Shown here in pieces: positions 25,732 through 34,370 of a stretch of 64,000 nt of DNA (its first letter is position 1; each line of letters starts with the position of its first letter). Source of the DNA: Pseudarthrobacter sp. ATCC 49987 (GTDB lineage Bacteria; Actinomycetota; Actinomycetes; Actinomycetales; Micrococcaceae); contig NZ_JAABNS010000001.1 in assembly GCF_009928425.1 (NCBI RefSeq), forward strand, positions 2,914,001-2,978,000, given 5' to 3'. The position numbers were made by a program, and so were the translations under genes. The notes under the pieces were generated by a model. The model ran no database searches. It was not told where the DNA came from and saw nothing but the letters and a program-made list of their open reading frames with translations.

Positions 25732-27258
25732 ATGGATGCAAGTTTCGTCAACATCGCCATCGTGGTGGTGTACCTGGTCGCCATGCTGGCGTTCGGGTGG
25801 TGGGGCAAGTCCCGCACCAAGAACAACAGCGACTTCCTGGTGGCAGGCCGCCGCCTCGGCCCGTTCCTGTACACCGGAACCATGGCCGCCGTCGTGCTCG
25901 GCGGCGCCTCCACCGTGGGCGGAGTGGGCCTCGGCTACAAATTCGGAATCTCCGGCATGTGGCTCGTGGTCGCGATCGGCGCCGGCGTGCTGCTGCTCAG
26001 CCTGCTGTTCGCCAGCACCATCCAGAAACTGAAGATCTACACGGTCTCGCAGATGCTGAGCCTGCGGTACGGCAGCAACGCCACCCAGACCTCGGGAATA
26101 GTGATGCTGGCCTACACGCTGATGCTCTGCGCCACGTCCACCGGCGCCTACGCCACCATTTTTGTGGTGCTCTTCGGCTGGGACCGCGCCCTCGCCATCG
26201 CCATCGGCGGCGCGATCGTCCTGGTCTACTCGACCATCGGCGGCATGTGGTCCATCACCCTGGCCGACCAGGTCCAGTTCGTCATCAAGACCGTCGGCAT
26301 CTTCTTCCTGATGCTGCCGTTCACGCTCAACGCCGCCGGCGGCTTCGAGGGTATCCGTGCCCGCGTCGACGCCAGCTTCTTCCAGGTTGACGGCATCGGC
26401 ATCCAGACGATCATTACCTACTTCGTCGTCTACACCCTGGGCCTGCTGATCGGCCAGGACATCTGGCAGCGCGTTTTCACCGCCAAGACCCCCACGGTCG
26501 CCCGCTGGGGCGGCGCCACTGCCGGCATCTACTGCATCCTCTACGGTGCGGCCGGCGCCCTGATCGGCCTCGGCGCCCGCGTCGCCCTGCCGGACATCGA
26601 CGTCAAGGCCCTCGGCAAGGACGTTGTCTACGCCGAGGTCGCCACCAACCTGCTGCCGATCGGCATCGGCGGCCTGGTGCTCGCCGCGGCCGTCGCCGCC
26701 ATGATGTCCACGGCCTCCGGCGCCCTGATCGCCGCTGCCACCGTGGCCCGCGCCGACGTCCTGCCGTTCGTCGCCAGCTGGTTCGGCAAGGACATCAACA
26801 CCGACGACACCGATAACCCGGAGCACGACGTCAAGGCCAACCGCATGTGGGTCCTGGGGCTCGGCGTCGTCGCGATCGTCATCGCCATCATTACCAAGGA
26901 CGTCGTCGCGGCGCTCACCATCGCCTACGACATCCTCGTCGGCGGACTCCTCGTCGCCATCCTGGGCGGCCTGGTCTGGAAACGCGGCACCGGTGTCGCC
27001 GCGGCTGCCTCCATGGCCGTTGGCTCGGTCATCACCCTCGGCACCATGATCATCCTCGAGATCAATGCCGAGGTCCCGCTGGACGGCATCTACGCCAACG
27101 AACCGATCTACTACGGCCTGCTGGCCTCCGCGGTCGTCTACATCGCAGTGTCCCTGCTGACCAAGCCGACGGATCCCGCGGTCATGGCCAACTGGCACCG
27201 CCGGGTCGCCGGGGGCGCCGCCGAGGAGGAAGATCAGGTGCCCGTCCTGACCTACTAG
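25732..27258 (+). CDS. sodium-solute symporter (SSS family)
   Basis: A 508-residue membrane protein with about 13 segments. Family landmarks: NNSDFLVAGRRLGPFLYTGTMAAVVLGGASTVGG, VLVYSTIGGMWSITLADQVQFVIK (the sodium:solute signature region), GQDIWQRVFTAKT and AAAVAAMMSTASGALIAAATV. AAGGAG stands seven bases before ATG. The C-terminus is acidic. Its divergent cupin regulator and the nearby ureohydrolase suggest an amine, guanidino acid or amino acid substrate; the SSS family is too diverse to be more exact. Confidence 0.9.
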   Translation: MDASFVNIAIVVVYLVAMLAFGWWGKSRTKNNSDFLVAGRRLGPFLYTGTMAAVVLGGASTVGGVGLGYKFGISGMWLVVAIGAGVLLLSLLFASTIQKLKIYTVSQMLSLRYGSNATQTSGIVMLAYTLMLCATSTGAYATIFVVLFGWDRALAIAIGGAIVLVYSTIGGMWSITLADQVQFVIKTVGIFFLMLPFTLNAAGGFEGIRARVDASFFQVDGIGIQTIITYFVVYTLGLLIGQDIWQRVFTAKTPTVARWGGATAGIYCILYGAAGALIGLGARVALPDIDVKALGKDVVYAEVATNLLPIGIGGLVLAAAVAAMMSTASGALIAAATVARADVLPFVASWFGKDINTDDTDNPEHDVKANRMWVLGLGVVAIVIAIITKDVVAALTIAYDILVGGLLVAILGGLVWKRGTGVAAAASMAVGSVITLGTMIILEINAEVPLDGIYANEPIYYGLLASAVVYIAVSLLTKPTDPAVMANWHRRVAGGAAEEEDQVPVLTY

Positions 27259-27286
27259 GGTCCTGACAGCGGGTTAAAGGTCGAAG

Positions 27287-27314
27287 GCGGCGCTCCCCTT
27301 CCGGGGGGCGCCGC
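27287..27314. terminator. terminator after the symporter
   Basis: GCGGCGCTCCCC (27287-27298) pairs with GGGGGGCGCCGC (27303-27314), one wobble, 4-base loop. Between the convergent symporter and acidic-protein genes. Confidence 0.75.
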
Positions 27315-27341
27315 AGTTGGTCGTTCAAGCCAGTGGGAGGA

Positions 27342-27578
27342 TCATTCCTTCTCCTCCGGCTCAAGGAATTCTTCGCCTTCCAGGGGAACCACCGGTTTCT
27401 CGTCGCCCAGGAAGTCGTCCTTGTCGAGGGGAACGAGCCGGTCGGCTTCTTCGAAGAGTTCTTCCTCCTCGGTTTCCTCGGAATCGCTCACGGGCGCATC
27501 CTCGGCGTAGTCGTAGGTGGGATCGGACTCGAGGGAATCCCGGGCCGGCTGGATTGGACGTGAGCCGATGTTGTCCAT
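27342..27578 (-). CDS. small acidic hypothetical protein
   Basis: A 78-residue protein, nearly one third Glu and Asp, with clusters EETEEEELFEEAD, LDKDDFLGDE and PLEGEEFLEPEEKE. A strong ribosome site (CGGAGG) precedes ATG 27578. It resembles the acidic tail proteins of actinobacteria (DUF5709 type ADRLVPLD) but I cannot assign it firmly. No membrane segment. Possibly disordered. Confidence 0.65.
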   Translation of the reverse strand: MDNIGSRPIQPARDSLESDPTYDYAEDAPVSDSEETEEEELFEEADRLVPLDKDDFLGDEKPVVPLEGEEFLEPEEKE

Positions 27579-27840
27579 GATGCAACCTCCGTGTGACTGG
27601 GGTGGCGGCTACGGCCCCGGAGAGCCCGCCCTGGGTTTCATTCGAACACCGCGAACCCGGGCGGTCAAGGGCCCCAGCGAACGGGACCCCGGCAGCCGCG
27701 AAATGGCCGGCGGCGCGGGCCCTTTTTACGGTTTGCCTAAAATCCGCGCTGAGGACCACCAGCCGAAATTCCGCGGAAAGACGGGGTACGCTGGATACGC
27801 AACGGGGCCGAACCATGCCCTTTCAAGCCCAGGAGCTTCC

Positions 27841-29040
27841 GTGTCCCAGCACGCCACATCTGACCCGTTCAACCCTGAACCCCACCACAGCGAACCCGGC
27901 GATGCACCGCGCCCCGAAGCACCCGCAGCAACACCACCCGCAGCAACACCGCCCGCCGCCGCACCGAGCTCCGCGGACATCAAGCGCTGGCGGCAGTACC
28001 TCGCCGACGAACGGGCCGAAGCCGCCGTCTACCGCGACCTCGCCCAGAACCGCCGCGGCGAAGAGCGTGCAATCCTGCTCGCCCTGGCCGAAGCCGAGGG
28101 ACGCCACGAGGCGCACTGGCTCCAGCTGCTGGGCGAGCACGCCGGCCGCTCCCGGCCCGCCTCGCTCCGCAGCCAGTTGTTGGGCTTCCTGGCCCGCCAC
28201 TTCGGCTCGGTCTTTGTCCTGGCCCTCGCCCAGCGGGCCGAAAGCCGTTCGCCGTACGCCAACGACCCCTCGGCCACCCCGGCCATGGTCGCCGACGAAC
28301 AGATCCATGAGGAAGTCGTCCGCGGGCTCGCCACCCGGGGCCGCAACCGGCTGGCCGGCACCTTCCGCGCGGCCGTCTTCGGCGCCAACGACGGGCTGGT
28401 GAGCAACCTCTCCCTCGTTATGGGCATGGCCGCCTCCGGCGTCGGCAGTTCGGTGGTACTGCTCAGCGGCGTGGCCGGGCTCCTGGCCGGGGCACTGTCC
28501 ATGGGAGCCGGCGAATTCATTTCCGTGCGCTCCCAGCGCGAGCTCCTCGCCGCAACCCGCCCCACCCAGATCACCCTGGCCGCCGCACCGTCGCTGGACA
28601 TCGAACACAACGAACTCCTGCTGGTCTACCTGGCCCGCGGCATGTCCCGGGAAGCCGCCGAACACCGCGTCGCGGAGCGGATGGGCCTGCTCGACTGCGA
28701 CTGCGATCCCAGCCTCTCGCTGCAGCCGGAACTTCCGGAAACCCGTGACGAGCACGAAGCCGTCGGCACCGCCTGGAGCGCGGCGGCGTCGAGCTTCTGC
28801 TTCTTCGCCTCCGGCGCCATCGTGCCGATCCTGCCCTTCGTCCTGGGCATGACCGGCGTCGCGGCGCTGGTGGTCTCCGCCGCCCTCGTGGGCCTGGCAC
28901 TCCTGTTCACTGGCGGCGTCGTTGGCCTCCTCTCCGGCACCTCCCCGACCTCCCGGGGCCTGCGCCAGCTGGCCATCGGCATGGGCGCGGCAGGCGTGAC
29001 ATACCTGCTGGGCCTGGCCTTCGGCGCCGTGGTTGCCTAG
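27841..29040 (+). CDS. ferritin-like/VIT1 iron transporter (MbfA-like)
   Basis: A 399-residue protein from GTG 27841 (AGGAG five bases before). After a Pro/Ala-rich leader, residues 40-170 form a ferritin/rubrerythrin-like helical domain (YLADERAEAAVYRDLAQNRRGEERAILLALAEAEGRHEAHW, with the E...ExxH metal pattern). Residues 175-399 are the VIT1/CCC1 membrane domain (FGANDGLVSNLSLVMGMA, LLAGALSMGAGEFISVRSQREL). This fusion is known from MbfA-type proteins, which export iron. The next gene starts on the last base of its stop codon. Confidence 0.88.
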   Translation: MSQHATSDPFNPEPHHSEPGDAPRPEAPAATPPAATPPAAAPSSADIKRWRQYLADERAEAAVYRDLAQNRRGEERAILLALAEAEGRHEAHWLQLLGEHAGRSRPASLRSQLLGFLARHFGSVFVLALAQRAESRSPYANDPSATPAMVADEQIHEEVVRGLATRGRNRLAGTFRAAVFGANDGLVSNLSLVMGMAASGVGSSVVLLSGVAGLLAGALSMGAGEFISVRSQRELLAATRPTQITLAAAPSLDIEHNELLLVYLARGMSREAAEHRVAERMGLLDCDCDPSLSLQPELPETRDEHEAVGTAWSAAASSFCFFASGAIVPILPFVLGMTGVAALVVSAALVGLALLFTGGVVGLLSGTSPTSRGLRQLAIGMGAAGVTYLLGLAFGAVVA

Positions 29041-29948
29041 TGGACGGTCCTGAGTTCCGGGACCGGACACCGCGGCACAGCCGCTCCCGCACCATGTGGC
29101 GGATCGTCCGCGGCCTCGCCACGGCCGCCGTGATTGCCGGTGCCGCGTTTCTGGCTGCCGGTCTCATGTACGGTGATCCGCGTTTTGCCGGACTCTTCGA
29201 GGTCAGCCGCGGGGCCACGCCGGGCACCGCGAGGGCCGGCCAGCCCGGGCAGCCGGCGTCCGCTGAGGCGGTCCGCACGGACACTCCCCCGGCCGGACTC
29301 GAAGAACAGGGCGAGCCGCTCGGCCGCCCGCAGAAGCCGGCCGTGGCCAGCAGCTCGTACAGGTTCCTGGCCGTGAACGACGACGGCACCCCGGTGGGCT
29401 ACTCGCCGTGCCGGCCGCTGCATTATGTTGTCAACGCGGCGCTCGCTCCGAACGGCGCCGAGCGCCACGTTGAGGACGCGATCAGGACGGTGTCCCGCGC
29501 GACCGGCATCAAATTCATCGACGACGGGCCCACCACCGAGGCGCCCTCCCAGTCCCGCATCCCGTACCAGCAGCCCGCTTACGGGGACCGCTGGGCGCCG
29601 CTGCTGATCGCGTGGACCACCCCGGACCAGGCCCCGCAGCTCGCCGGCCCGGTGATCGGCACCGGCGGCAGCACCCACTTCAGCTTTGGCGACGGACCCA
29701 AGAGTTTCGTCACCGGCAGCCTGGAACTCGATGCCCCGCAGATCGCCGAGGACCTCAGCCGGCCGGACGGAGCCGCCTATGCCACCGCGGTGATCCTGCA
29801 CGAGCTCGGCCATGTCATGGGGCTGGAGCACGTGGACGATCCGGTGCAGCTTATGTACCCCGAGATCGGAGCGCCCGACGGCCTCGCCGCGGGCGACCTG
29901 AACGGTCTCTATGAGCTGGGCAAAGCGCAGTGCCGCAAGGACCTCTGA
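29040..29948 (+). CDS. membrane-anchored matrixin-like zinc protease
   Basis: A 302-residue protein starting at GTG 29040 that overlaps the VIT1 stop by one base; an ATG at 29094 is an alternative. A single membrane segment (LATAAVIAGAAFLAAGL) anchors it, followed by a Pro/Gly linker and an outer domain. The zinc site HELGHVMGLEH with the later LMYPEI (Met-turn) identifies a metzincin of the M10 matrixin type. YSPCRPLHYVVNAALAP...AIRTVSRATGIKFIDDG is the usual domain entry. Substrate unknown. Confidence 0.85.
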   Translation: MDGPEFRDRTPRHSRSRTMWRIVRGLATAAVIAGAAFLAAGLMYGDPRFAGLFEVSRGATPGTARAGQPGQPASAEAVRTDTPPAGLEEQGEPLGRPQKPAVASSSYRFLAVNDDGTPVGYSPCRPLHYVVNAALAPNGAERHVEDAIRTVSRATGIKFIDDGPTTEAPSQSRIPYQQPAYGDRWAPLLIAWTTPDQAPQLAGPVIGTGGSTHFSFGDGPKSFVTGSLELDAPQIAEDLSRPDGAAYATAVILHELGHVMGLEHVDDPVQLMYPEIGAPDGLAAGDLNGLYELGKAQCRKDL

Positions 29949-29952
29949 GCGC

Positions 29953-31086
29953 CTAACGGTCCAGGACGGCGAGCGCCTCCTCCACGGTATCCACCAGGAA
30001 GATCCGGCTTTCCATCCGCCGCCCTGCGGCGAGACTCTGCAGCAGGGGCCACGCCGGGTAGCGCCGCAGCCAGTGTTCCTCCCCCACCAGCACCATCGGC
30101 ATGATGGTCTCCGGGGTGCCGTAGTAGTTTTCGCAGGCATCCTGGAAGATCTCCTGCACGGTGCCGCCGGAACCTGGCAGGAAGACAATGCCGCCGTTGC
30201 ACAGTTCCAACAGGACGGCCTCGCGGATGGAGTTCGCGAAGTACTTGGCAATGTGGGTGGCAAAGAAGTTGGGCGGTTCGTGGCCGTAAAACCAGGTGGG
30301 GATCCCCAGCGACGGCGTACCCTCCGGATGGCGTTCGACGACGGCTGCGGCGGAGCGCGCCCACGCCGAAACGGACGGCCGGAATCCGGGCACCGCCGCG
30401 AGGTCGTCCAGTGCGCGCCGGAAGTCCGGCTCCGGGGTCCCGCTTAGGTAGGCGCCGAGGTTGGCGGCCTCCATGGTGCCGGGACCGCCGCCGGTGGCAA
30501 CCACCCGGCCCTCCCTGGCCAGCAGCCTCCCCAACAGCGCCGCCTCCTCGAAGACAGTCGAAGCGCGGCTCGCAGTATGTCCGCCCATTACGCCCACCAT
30601 GGTCCGGCCGGCGCAGAATTCCGAGCGGGTCAGCTCCTCGAGGGCATCGCCGATCGAATGGTCATGCAGGGCCGCGGCGAGGGTCGCGTTCAGGCGGTGC
30701 CGCTGTCCCGGCCGGATGCTCCACTGGTACACCTTGGCGTCCGGAGTGTCTTCATAGCGCGAGTCGGCGATGCCGTCGTAGAGCTCCTGCGGGGTGTACA
30801 GCTGCCCGCGGTAAGGGTTAAACGGGACGGCTTCGAGTTTGGGAAAGATCAGCGCGCCGCGGCTGCGCAGCGAATCCTCCTCACCGCCGTCGAATGTGCA
30901 CCCCAGGAAGATCCCGCCCTGGGCGTTCATGGCCTCCAGCTGCGCTCTCCGGCCACGGAGGTCCAGCGACTGGGCATGCCAGCCCTGCATCGACTTCGCC
31001 CCGGCCGCGACCAGCCGGTCGAAGCTGTCCAGGCTTTCGACCTCCAGCGTGCGCGGACTGGGGTGCAGGCTGCGGGCAGCACTCAT
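29953..31086 (-). CDS. LOG family nucleotide-binding protein
   Basis: A 377-residue Rossmann-like protein. The central VVATGGGPGTMEAANLGAYLSG and the C-terminal GGIVFLPGSGGTVQEIFQDACENYYG (PGGxGTxxE equivalent) are those of the LOG/TIGR00730 lysine-decarboxylase-like family, many of which are nucleoside-5'-monophosphate phosphoribohydrolases. The protein is longer than the usual 180-250 residues, with an extra N-terminal domain of about 130 residues. Ends 4 bp from the convergent protease gene; 9 bp after the SRPBCC gene on the same strand. Confidence 0.82.
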   Translation of the reverse strand: MSAARSLHPSPRTLEVESLDSFDRLVAAGAKSMQGWHAQSLDLRGRRAQLEAMNAQGGIFLGCTFDGGEEDSLRSRGALIFPKLEAVPFNPYRGQLYTPQELYDGIADSRYEDTPDAKVYQWSIRPGQRHRLNATLAAALHDHSIGDALEELTRSEFCAGRTMVGVMGGHTASRASTVFEEAALLGRLLAREGRVVATGGGPGTMEAANLGAYLSGTPEPDFRRALDDLAAVPGFRPSVSAWARSAAAVVERHPEGTPSLGIPTWFYGHEPPNFFATHIAKYFANSIREAVLLELCNGGIVFLPGSGGTVQEIFQDACENYYGTPETIMPMVLVGEEHWLRRYPAWPLLQSLAAGRRMESRIFLVDTVEEALAVLDR

Positions 31087-31095
31087 CCGGCGGGC

Positions 31096-31590
31096 CTAGT
31101 CGAGGTGTTCCGGAGCGGTGCCGGACCCTGCCCTGGCTTCCGAGGTCATGTAGGCGTCAAGTTTGGCGAGGGTCTGTTCGATGTTGGCCGGGTGCCGGCG
31201 GACGTAGCCGGCCAGGCGCAGGAGGATCCTGGCGCGCACTTCCCGCGCGTCCCATTGTTCGATGACGAGGGTGCCCGGTTTGCCGGCGGAATCGGTGGCT
31301 GGCTCCAGCAGGTAACGCCAGACGTGGCCGCCGAAGTGCCGCCACGCGATCCGCCGGCCCTCCTCGAACTCGCAGACCGTGTTGAGAATCTTGTAGTCCA
31401 ACTTCATGTTCATTTCCATACCGAACTTCGCCCCGAGGGCCAGCCGTTCAGGGCCGCGCGGCTGGGCGCCCTTCACGGTGTCGGAGCCGTCAATCACGCT
31501 GTGCAGGGCGGGGGTGGCCAGCACTTCGAAGATGGCTTCCGGAGCGGCCGCGATGAAGCGGCTGCGGGACACGAGATATCTGTTGGTCAT
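31096..31590 (-). CDS. SRPBCC family lipid-binding-fold protein
   Basis: A 164-residue protein with the START-like pattern SRSRFIAAAPEAIFEVLATPALHSVIDGSDTV...YKILNTVCEFEEGRRIAWRHFGGHVWRYLLEP. It belongs to the polyketide cyclase/dehydrase-like group. Ligand unknown. First gene of a pair with the LOG protein. Confidence 0.8.
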   Translation of the reverse strand: MTNRYLVSRSRFIAAAPEAIFEVLATPALHSVIDGSDTVKGAQPRGPERLALGAKFGMEMNMKLDYKILNTVCEFEEGRRIAWRHFGGHVWRYLLEPATDSAGKPGTLVIEQWDAREVRARILLRLAGYVRRHPANIEQTLAKLDAYMTSEARAGSGTAPEHLD

Positions 31591-31643
31591 CCGGCAATCC
31601 TAGACCTGCGTTGAAATAGGGAGGTTCTGTTGCAGAATAAACC

Positions 31644-32450
31644 ATGCAGATTCAGCCCCTCCCCCGCAGCAGCCGGCCCCGCATTGGCATCCCGGTCCGC
31701 CTGAGCAGCTCCACGGAGGCGGATCCGCGTGTGGCGGAGGCCAACAAACTCTTCGATTACATCGTGGAACTGGTACGCGACGGCGGCGGCGAACCGGTGC
31801 TGCTCACCGCAGCCGAGGATCCGTTGGAGACGCTCGACGGCGTCGTCCTTCCGGGCGGCGGCGATCTGGACCCCGGGCTCTACGGCGAGGAACCCGGCGA
31901 TGCCTGCTATGACGTCAGCCGGGCCCAGGATGAACTGGACCTGGCGGTCGCCCGGCGGTCGATCGGCGCCGGGCTGCCCGTCCTCGGCATCTGCCGGGGG
32001 CACCAGTTGCTCAATGTCCTCTATGGCGGCACGCTGGTCCAGGACATGGATCCGGGCTCCGTGGCGCACCGGGAACCCGAGCCGGTGCACGGGGCGGGGC
32101 CGTGGGCCTGGCACGAGGTCGGGTTGCAGGGCGGAAGCAAGGTTGCCGGCCTGTACAGCGTGATGGGAGCCGGCGCCGGCGGGGCCGGCGGAAATAGCGG
32201 GCCCGGAGGCGACTCCCCTGCCGTGACGGTGAAGATTGCCTCCGGACACCATCAGGCCGTGGCCCGGGTGGCGGACGGCCTGGTCGTGACGGCCGTGGCG
32301 GAGGACGGGACGGTGGAGGCGCTGGAGGACCCCACCCGTTGGGTGGCGTCGGTGCAGTGGCACCCGGAGGCCCAGGAACTTCCGGCCGGGGAGCGGCTGG
32401 CACCGTTCCGCGCCTTTGTTGAGGTGTGTCGCAGCTCTCCAATGGGCTGA
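31644..32450 (+). CDS. gamma-glutamyl-GABA hydrolase-like class I glutamine amidotransferase
   Basis: A 268-residue PuuD-type hydrolase. The nucleophile elbow GICRGHQLLNVLYGGTL (Cys), the oxyanion GGGDLDP, and the catalytic QWHPEAQ (His-Glu) are all present. A Gly-rich insertion (GAGAGGAGGNSGPGGD) is unusual and likely a loop. PuuD splits gamma-glutamyl-GABA in polyamine breakdown; the exact substrate here is inferred only from family. It lies upstream of the inositol regulator without being an obvious part of it. Confidence 0.85.
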   Translation: MQIQPLPRSSRPRIGIPVRLSSSTEADPRVAEANKLFDYIVELVRDGGGEPVLLTAAEDPLETLDGVVLPGGGDLDPGLYGEEPGDACYDVSRAQDELDLAVARRSIGAGLPVLGICRGHQLLNVLYGGTLVQDMDPGSVAHREPEPVHGAGPWAWHEVGLQGGSKVAGLYSVMGAGAGGAGGNSGPGGDSPAVTVKIASGHHQAVARVADGLVVTAVAEDGTVEALEDPTRWVASVQWHPEAQELPAGERLAPFRAFVEVCRSSPMG

Positions 32451-32468
32451 ACAGCCCTGCTATCATGG

Positions 32469-32490
32469 ACTTAGGCAGTATGTCCTATCA
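32469..32490. promoter_or_regulatory. weak copy of the inositol operator
   Basis: AGTATGTCCTATCA (32477-32490) matches the GTTTGTCCTGACA core with three changes. It lies 79 bp before the GntR start, so autoregulation is plausible. Confidence 0.45.
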
Positions 32491-32568
32491 AGAGAACATA
32501 TGCCGAGGCAGGTGATCGGCGGCCCACCCGGGGGGGCCAAGGTCCGGGGCACAAGGGAGCTTAGAGAC

Positions 32569-33324
32569 GTGGCTATTCAAAAAGTGGCTAATCCACTTAA
32601 TCTCAACATCGACCGGTCCTCCCCGGTGCCGCTCTACCACCAGGTGGTCCAGGGCATCGAAGCCGCGATCCACGGCGGGACGCTTCCCCCTGGCAGCCGC
32701 CTCGACAACGAGATCGACCTGGCCGCGCAGCTGAACCTGTCCCGCCCCACCATGCGCAAGGCCATGGACGAACTGGTCCGCTCCGGCCTGCTGGTGCGCA
32801 AGCGTGGCGTCGGCACCCAGGTGGTCTCCAGCCAGGTCCGGCGCCCCCTTGAGCTCTCCAGCCTCTTCGACGACCTCAGCAACAACGGCAGCAAGCCCAC
32901 CACCGACGTGCTGAGCTTCTCCCACGACGAGGCCGACGCCGCCACCCGGACAGCACTCCAGCTGCCGGCCGGCGCCAAGGTCTACCACTTCACCCGGCTC
33001 CGGAAAGTCGGCGGCAAACCGCTGGCGCTGATGGAGAACTGGGTGCGTGATGACATCACCACCATCGATGAAGCGCTCCTGGCCTCGCAGGGCCTCTATG
33101 CCATCCTCCGCAACGGCGGCGTGAACTTCCGGCTCGCCTCGCAACGGATCGGCGCCATGATCGCGAACAACTATCAGGCGCCCCTGTTGGAAACCTCCCC
33201 CGGCTCGGCCCTTGTCACCATGGACCGCACGGCCGTCGACGACACCGGGCGCCAGGTGGAGACCGGCCACCACGTCTACCGTGCGGATTCCTACAGCTTC
33301 GAAATGACGCTGGTTCAGCGATAA
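32569..33324 (+). CDS. GntR/HutC family regulator, probable inositol repressor
   Basis: A 251-residue regulator from GTG 32569 (GGGAG nine bases upstream); longer in-frame extensions into the previous gene are not supported. Winged helix at about 12-80 (PVPLYHQVVQGIEAAIHGGTLPPGSRLDNEIDLAAQLNLSRPTMRKAMDELV) and UTRA ligand domain at about 100-245. It is followed after 42 bp by iolB. Known precedent: IolR of Corynebacterium is a GntR protein controlling iol genes. Probable binder of the TGTCA-N11-TGACAT sites. Confidence 0.88.
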   Translation: MAIQKVANPLNLNIDRSSPVPLYHQVVQGIEAAIHGGTLPPGSRLDNEIDLAAQLNLSRPTMRKAMDELVRSGLLVRKRGVGTQVVSSQVRRPLELSSLFDDLSNNGSKPTTDVLSFSHDEADAATRTALQLPAGAKVYHFTRLRKVGGKPLALMENWVRDDITTIDEALLASQGLYAILRNGGVNFRLASQRIGAMIANNYQAPLLETSPGSALVTMDRTAVDDTGRQVETGHHVYRADSYSFEMTLVQR

Positions 33325-33366
33325 CACCGCGCCCTCTTCCGGCGCGACAACGAAAGGGCAGAACTG

Positions 33367-34263
33367 ATGGCCAACTGGGTCTATCCGCTCGGCACCGCCG
33401 CCCAAGGCAACTGGGACATCTCACTGGGAACTTCCGATTCCACCGTGGAGGTGGAGGGTTGGGCCCACACCGGGCTGAAGGTCGCCACGCTGGGGGCTTC
33501 GGCCGCCGTCGAACTTCCCGCAGCAGACGAGGAACGCATCATCATCCCGCTCAACGGGTCCTTCACGGTGACCGTCGACGGCGGGGAGTACCGGCTGGCC
33601 GGCCGGACGAATGTCTTCAGCGGCCCCAGCGACGTCCTCTACACGGGAACTGGCAAGGCTGCGACCATCAGTTCGGCCGACGGCGGACGGGTCGCCGTGG
33701 CCACCGCGCCGGCCAAGGCCTCCTACCCGACCCGCCTGATCACGGCCGCGGAGACTCCGGTGGAACTGCGCGGGGCCGGCAACTGCTCCCGCCAGGTCCA
33801 CAACTTCGGCACCCCCGCCGCGCTGGAGGCGGACCGTTTTATCGTCTGCGAGGTCCTGACGCCGGCCGGCAACTGGTCCTCCTATCCCCCGCACAAGCAT
33901 GACGAGGAGAAGGACGGCGAGACCAGCCTCGAGGAGATCTACTACTTCGAGACCCGGGTGACCCCCGGCGCCCCGGCCCGGCCGGTCTCGGACGACGCGA
34001 TCGGCTACCAGCGCGTGTACGCCTCGGACGATCGTCCCATCGATGTCTCCGCGGAGGTGCGGACCGGCGACGTCGTCCTGGTGCCCTATGGCTGGCACGG
34101 CCCGGCCGTGGCGGCTCCGGGCTATGACCTGTACTACCTCAATGTGATGGCCGGCCCCGGCCCGGTCCGAGAGTGGCTCATCAGCGACGACCCGCACCAC
34201 GGCTGGATCCGCCAGACGTGGGAGAACCAGGACCTGGACCCGAGGCTGCCCTTCGGCGCCTGA
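33367..34263 (+). CDS. iolB: 5-deoxy-glucuronate isomerase
   Basis: A 298-residue bicupin that converts 5-deoxy-D-glucuronate to 5-dehydro-2-deoxy-D-gluconate in inositol breakdown. Family marks: N-terminal GTSDSTVEVEGWAHTGLKV, PLNGSFTVTVDGGEY..GRTNVFSG, metal-binding YPPHKHDE and LEEIYYF, and the late VPYGWHGP. Length is normal. It pairs with the GntR gene and is followed by a strong terminator. Confidence 0.95.
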   Translation: MANWVYPLGTAAQGNWDISLGTSDSTVEVEGWAHTGLKVATLGASAAVELPAADEERIIIPLNGSFTVTVDGGEYRLAGRTNVFSGPSDVLYTGTGKAATISSADGGRVAVATAPAKASYPTRLITAAETPVELRGAGNCSRQVHNFGTPAALEADRFIVCEVLTPAGNWSSYPPHKHDEEKDGETSLEEIYYFETRVTPGAPARPVSDDAIGYQRVYASDDRPIDVSAEVRTGDVVLVPYGWHGPAVAAPGYDLYYLNVMAGPGPVREWLISDDPHHGWIRQTWENQDLDPRLPFGA

Positions 34264-34303
34264 GACAGACCAGTTACCGCGCAGCACCCCGCCGGGACGA
34301 ACG

Positions 34304-34333
34304 AACCCCCGGAGCCTTTGGGCTCCGGGGGTT
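34304..34333. terminator. bidirectional terminator
   Basis: AACCCCCGGAGCC (34304-34316) pairs perfectly with GGCTCCGGGGGTT (34321-34333) around TTTG, between convergent iolB and the inositol dehydrogenase gene. Confidence 0.9.
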
Positions 34334-34370
34334 ATGTGCGCTCCACCCGGCAGTGAAACCGGGCGGGCGT

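Noticed and set aside
34262..34274. GAGACAGACCAGT after iolB, like one arm and centre of the TetR operator at 9511
   Set aside because: Only a half-site, placed after a stop codon, with no matching second arm.
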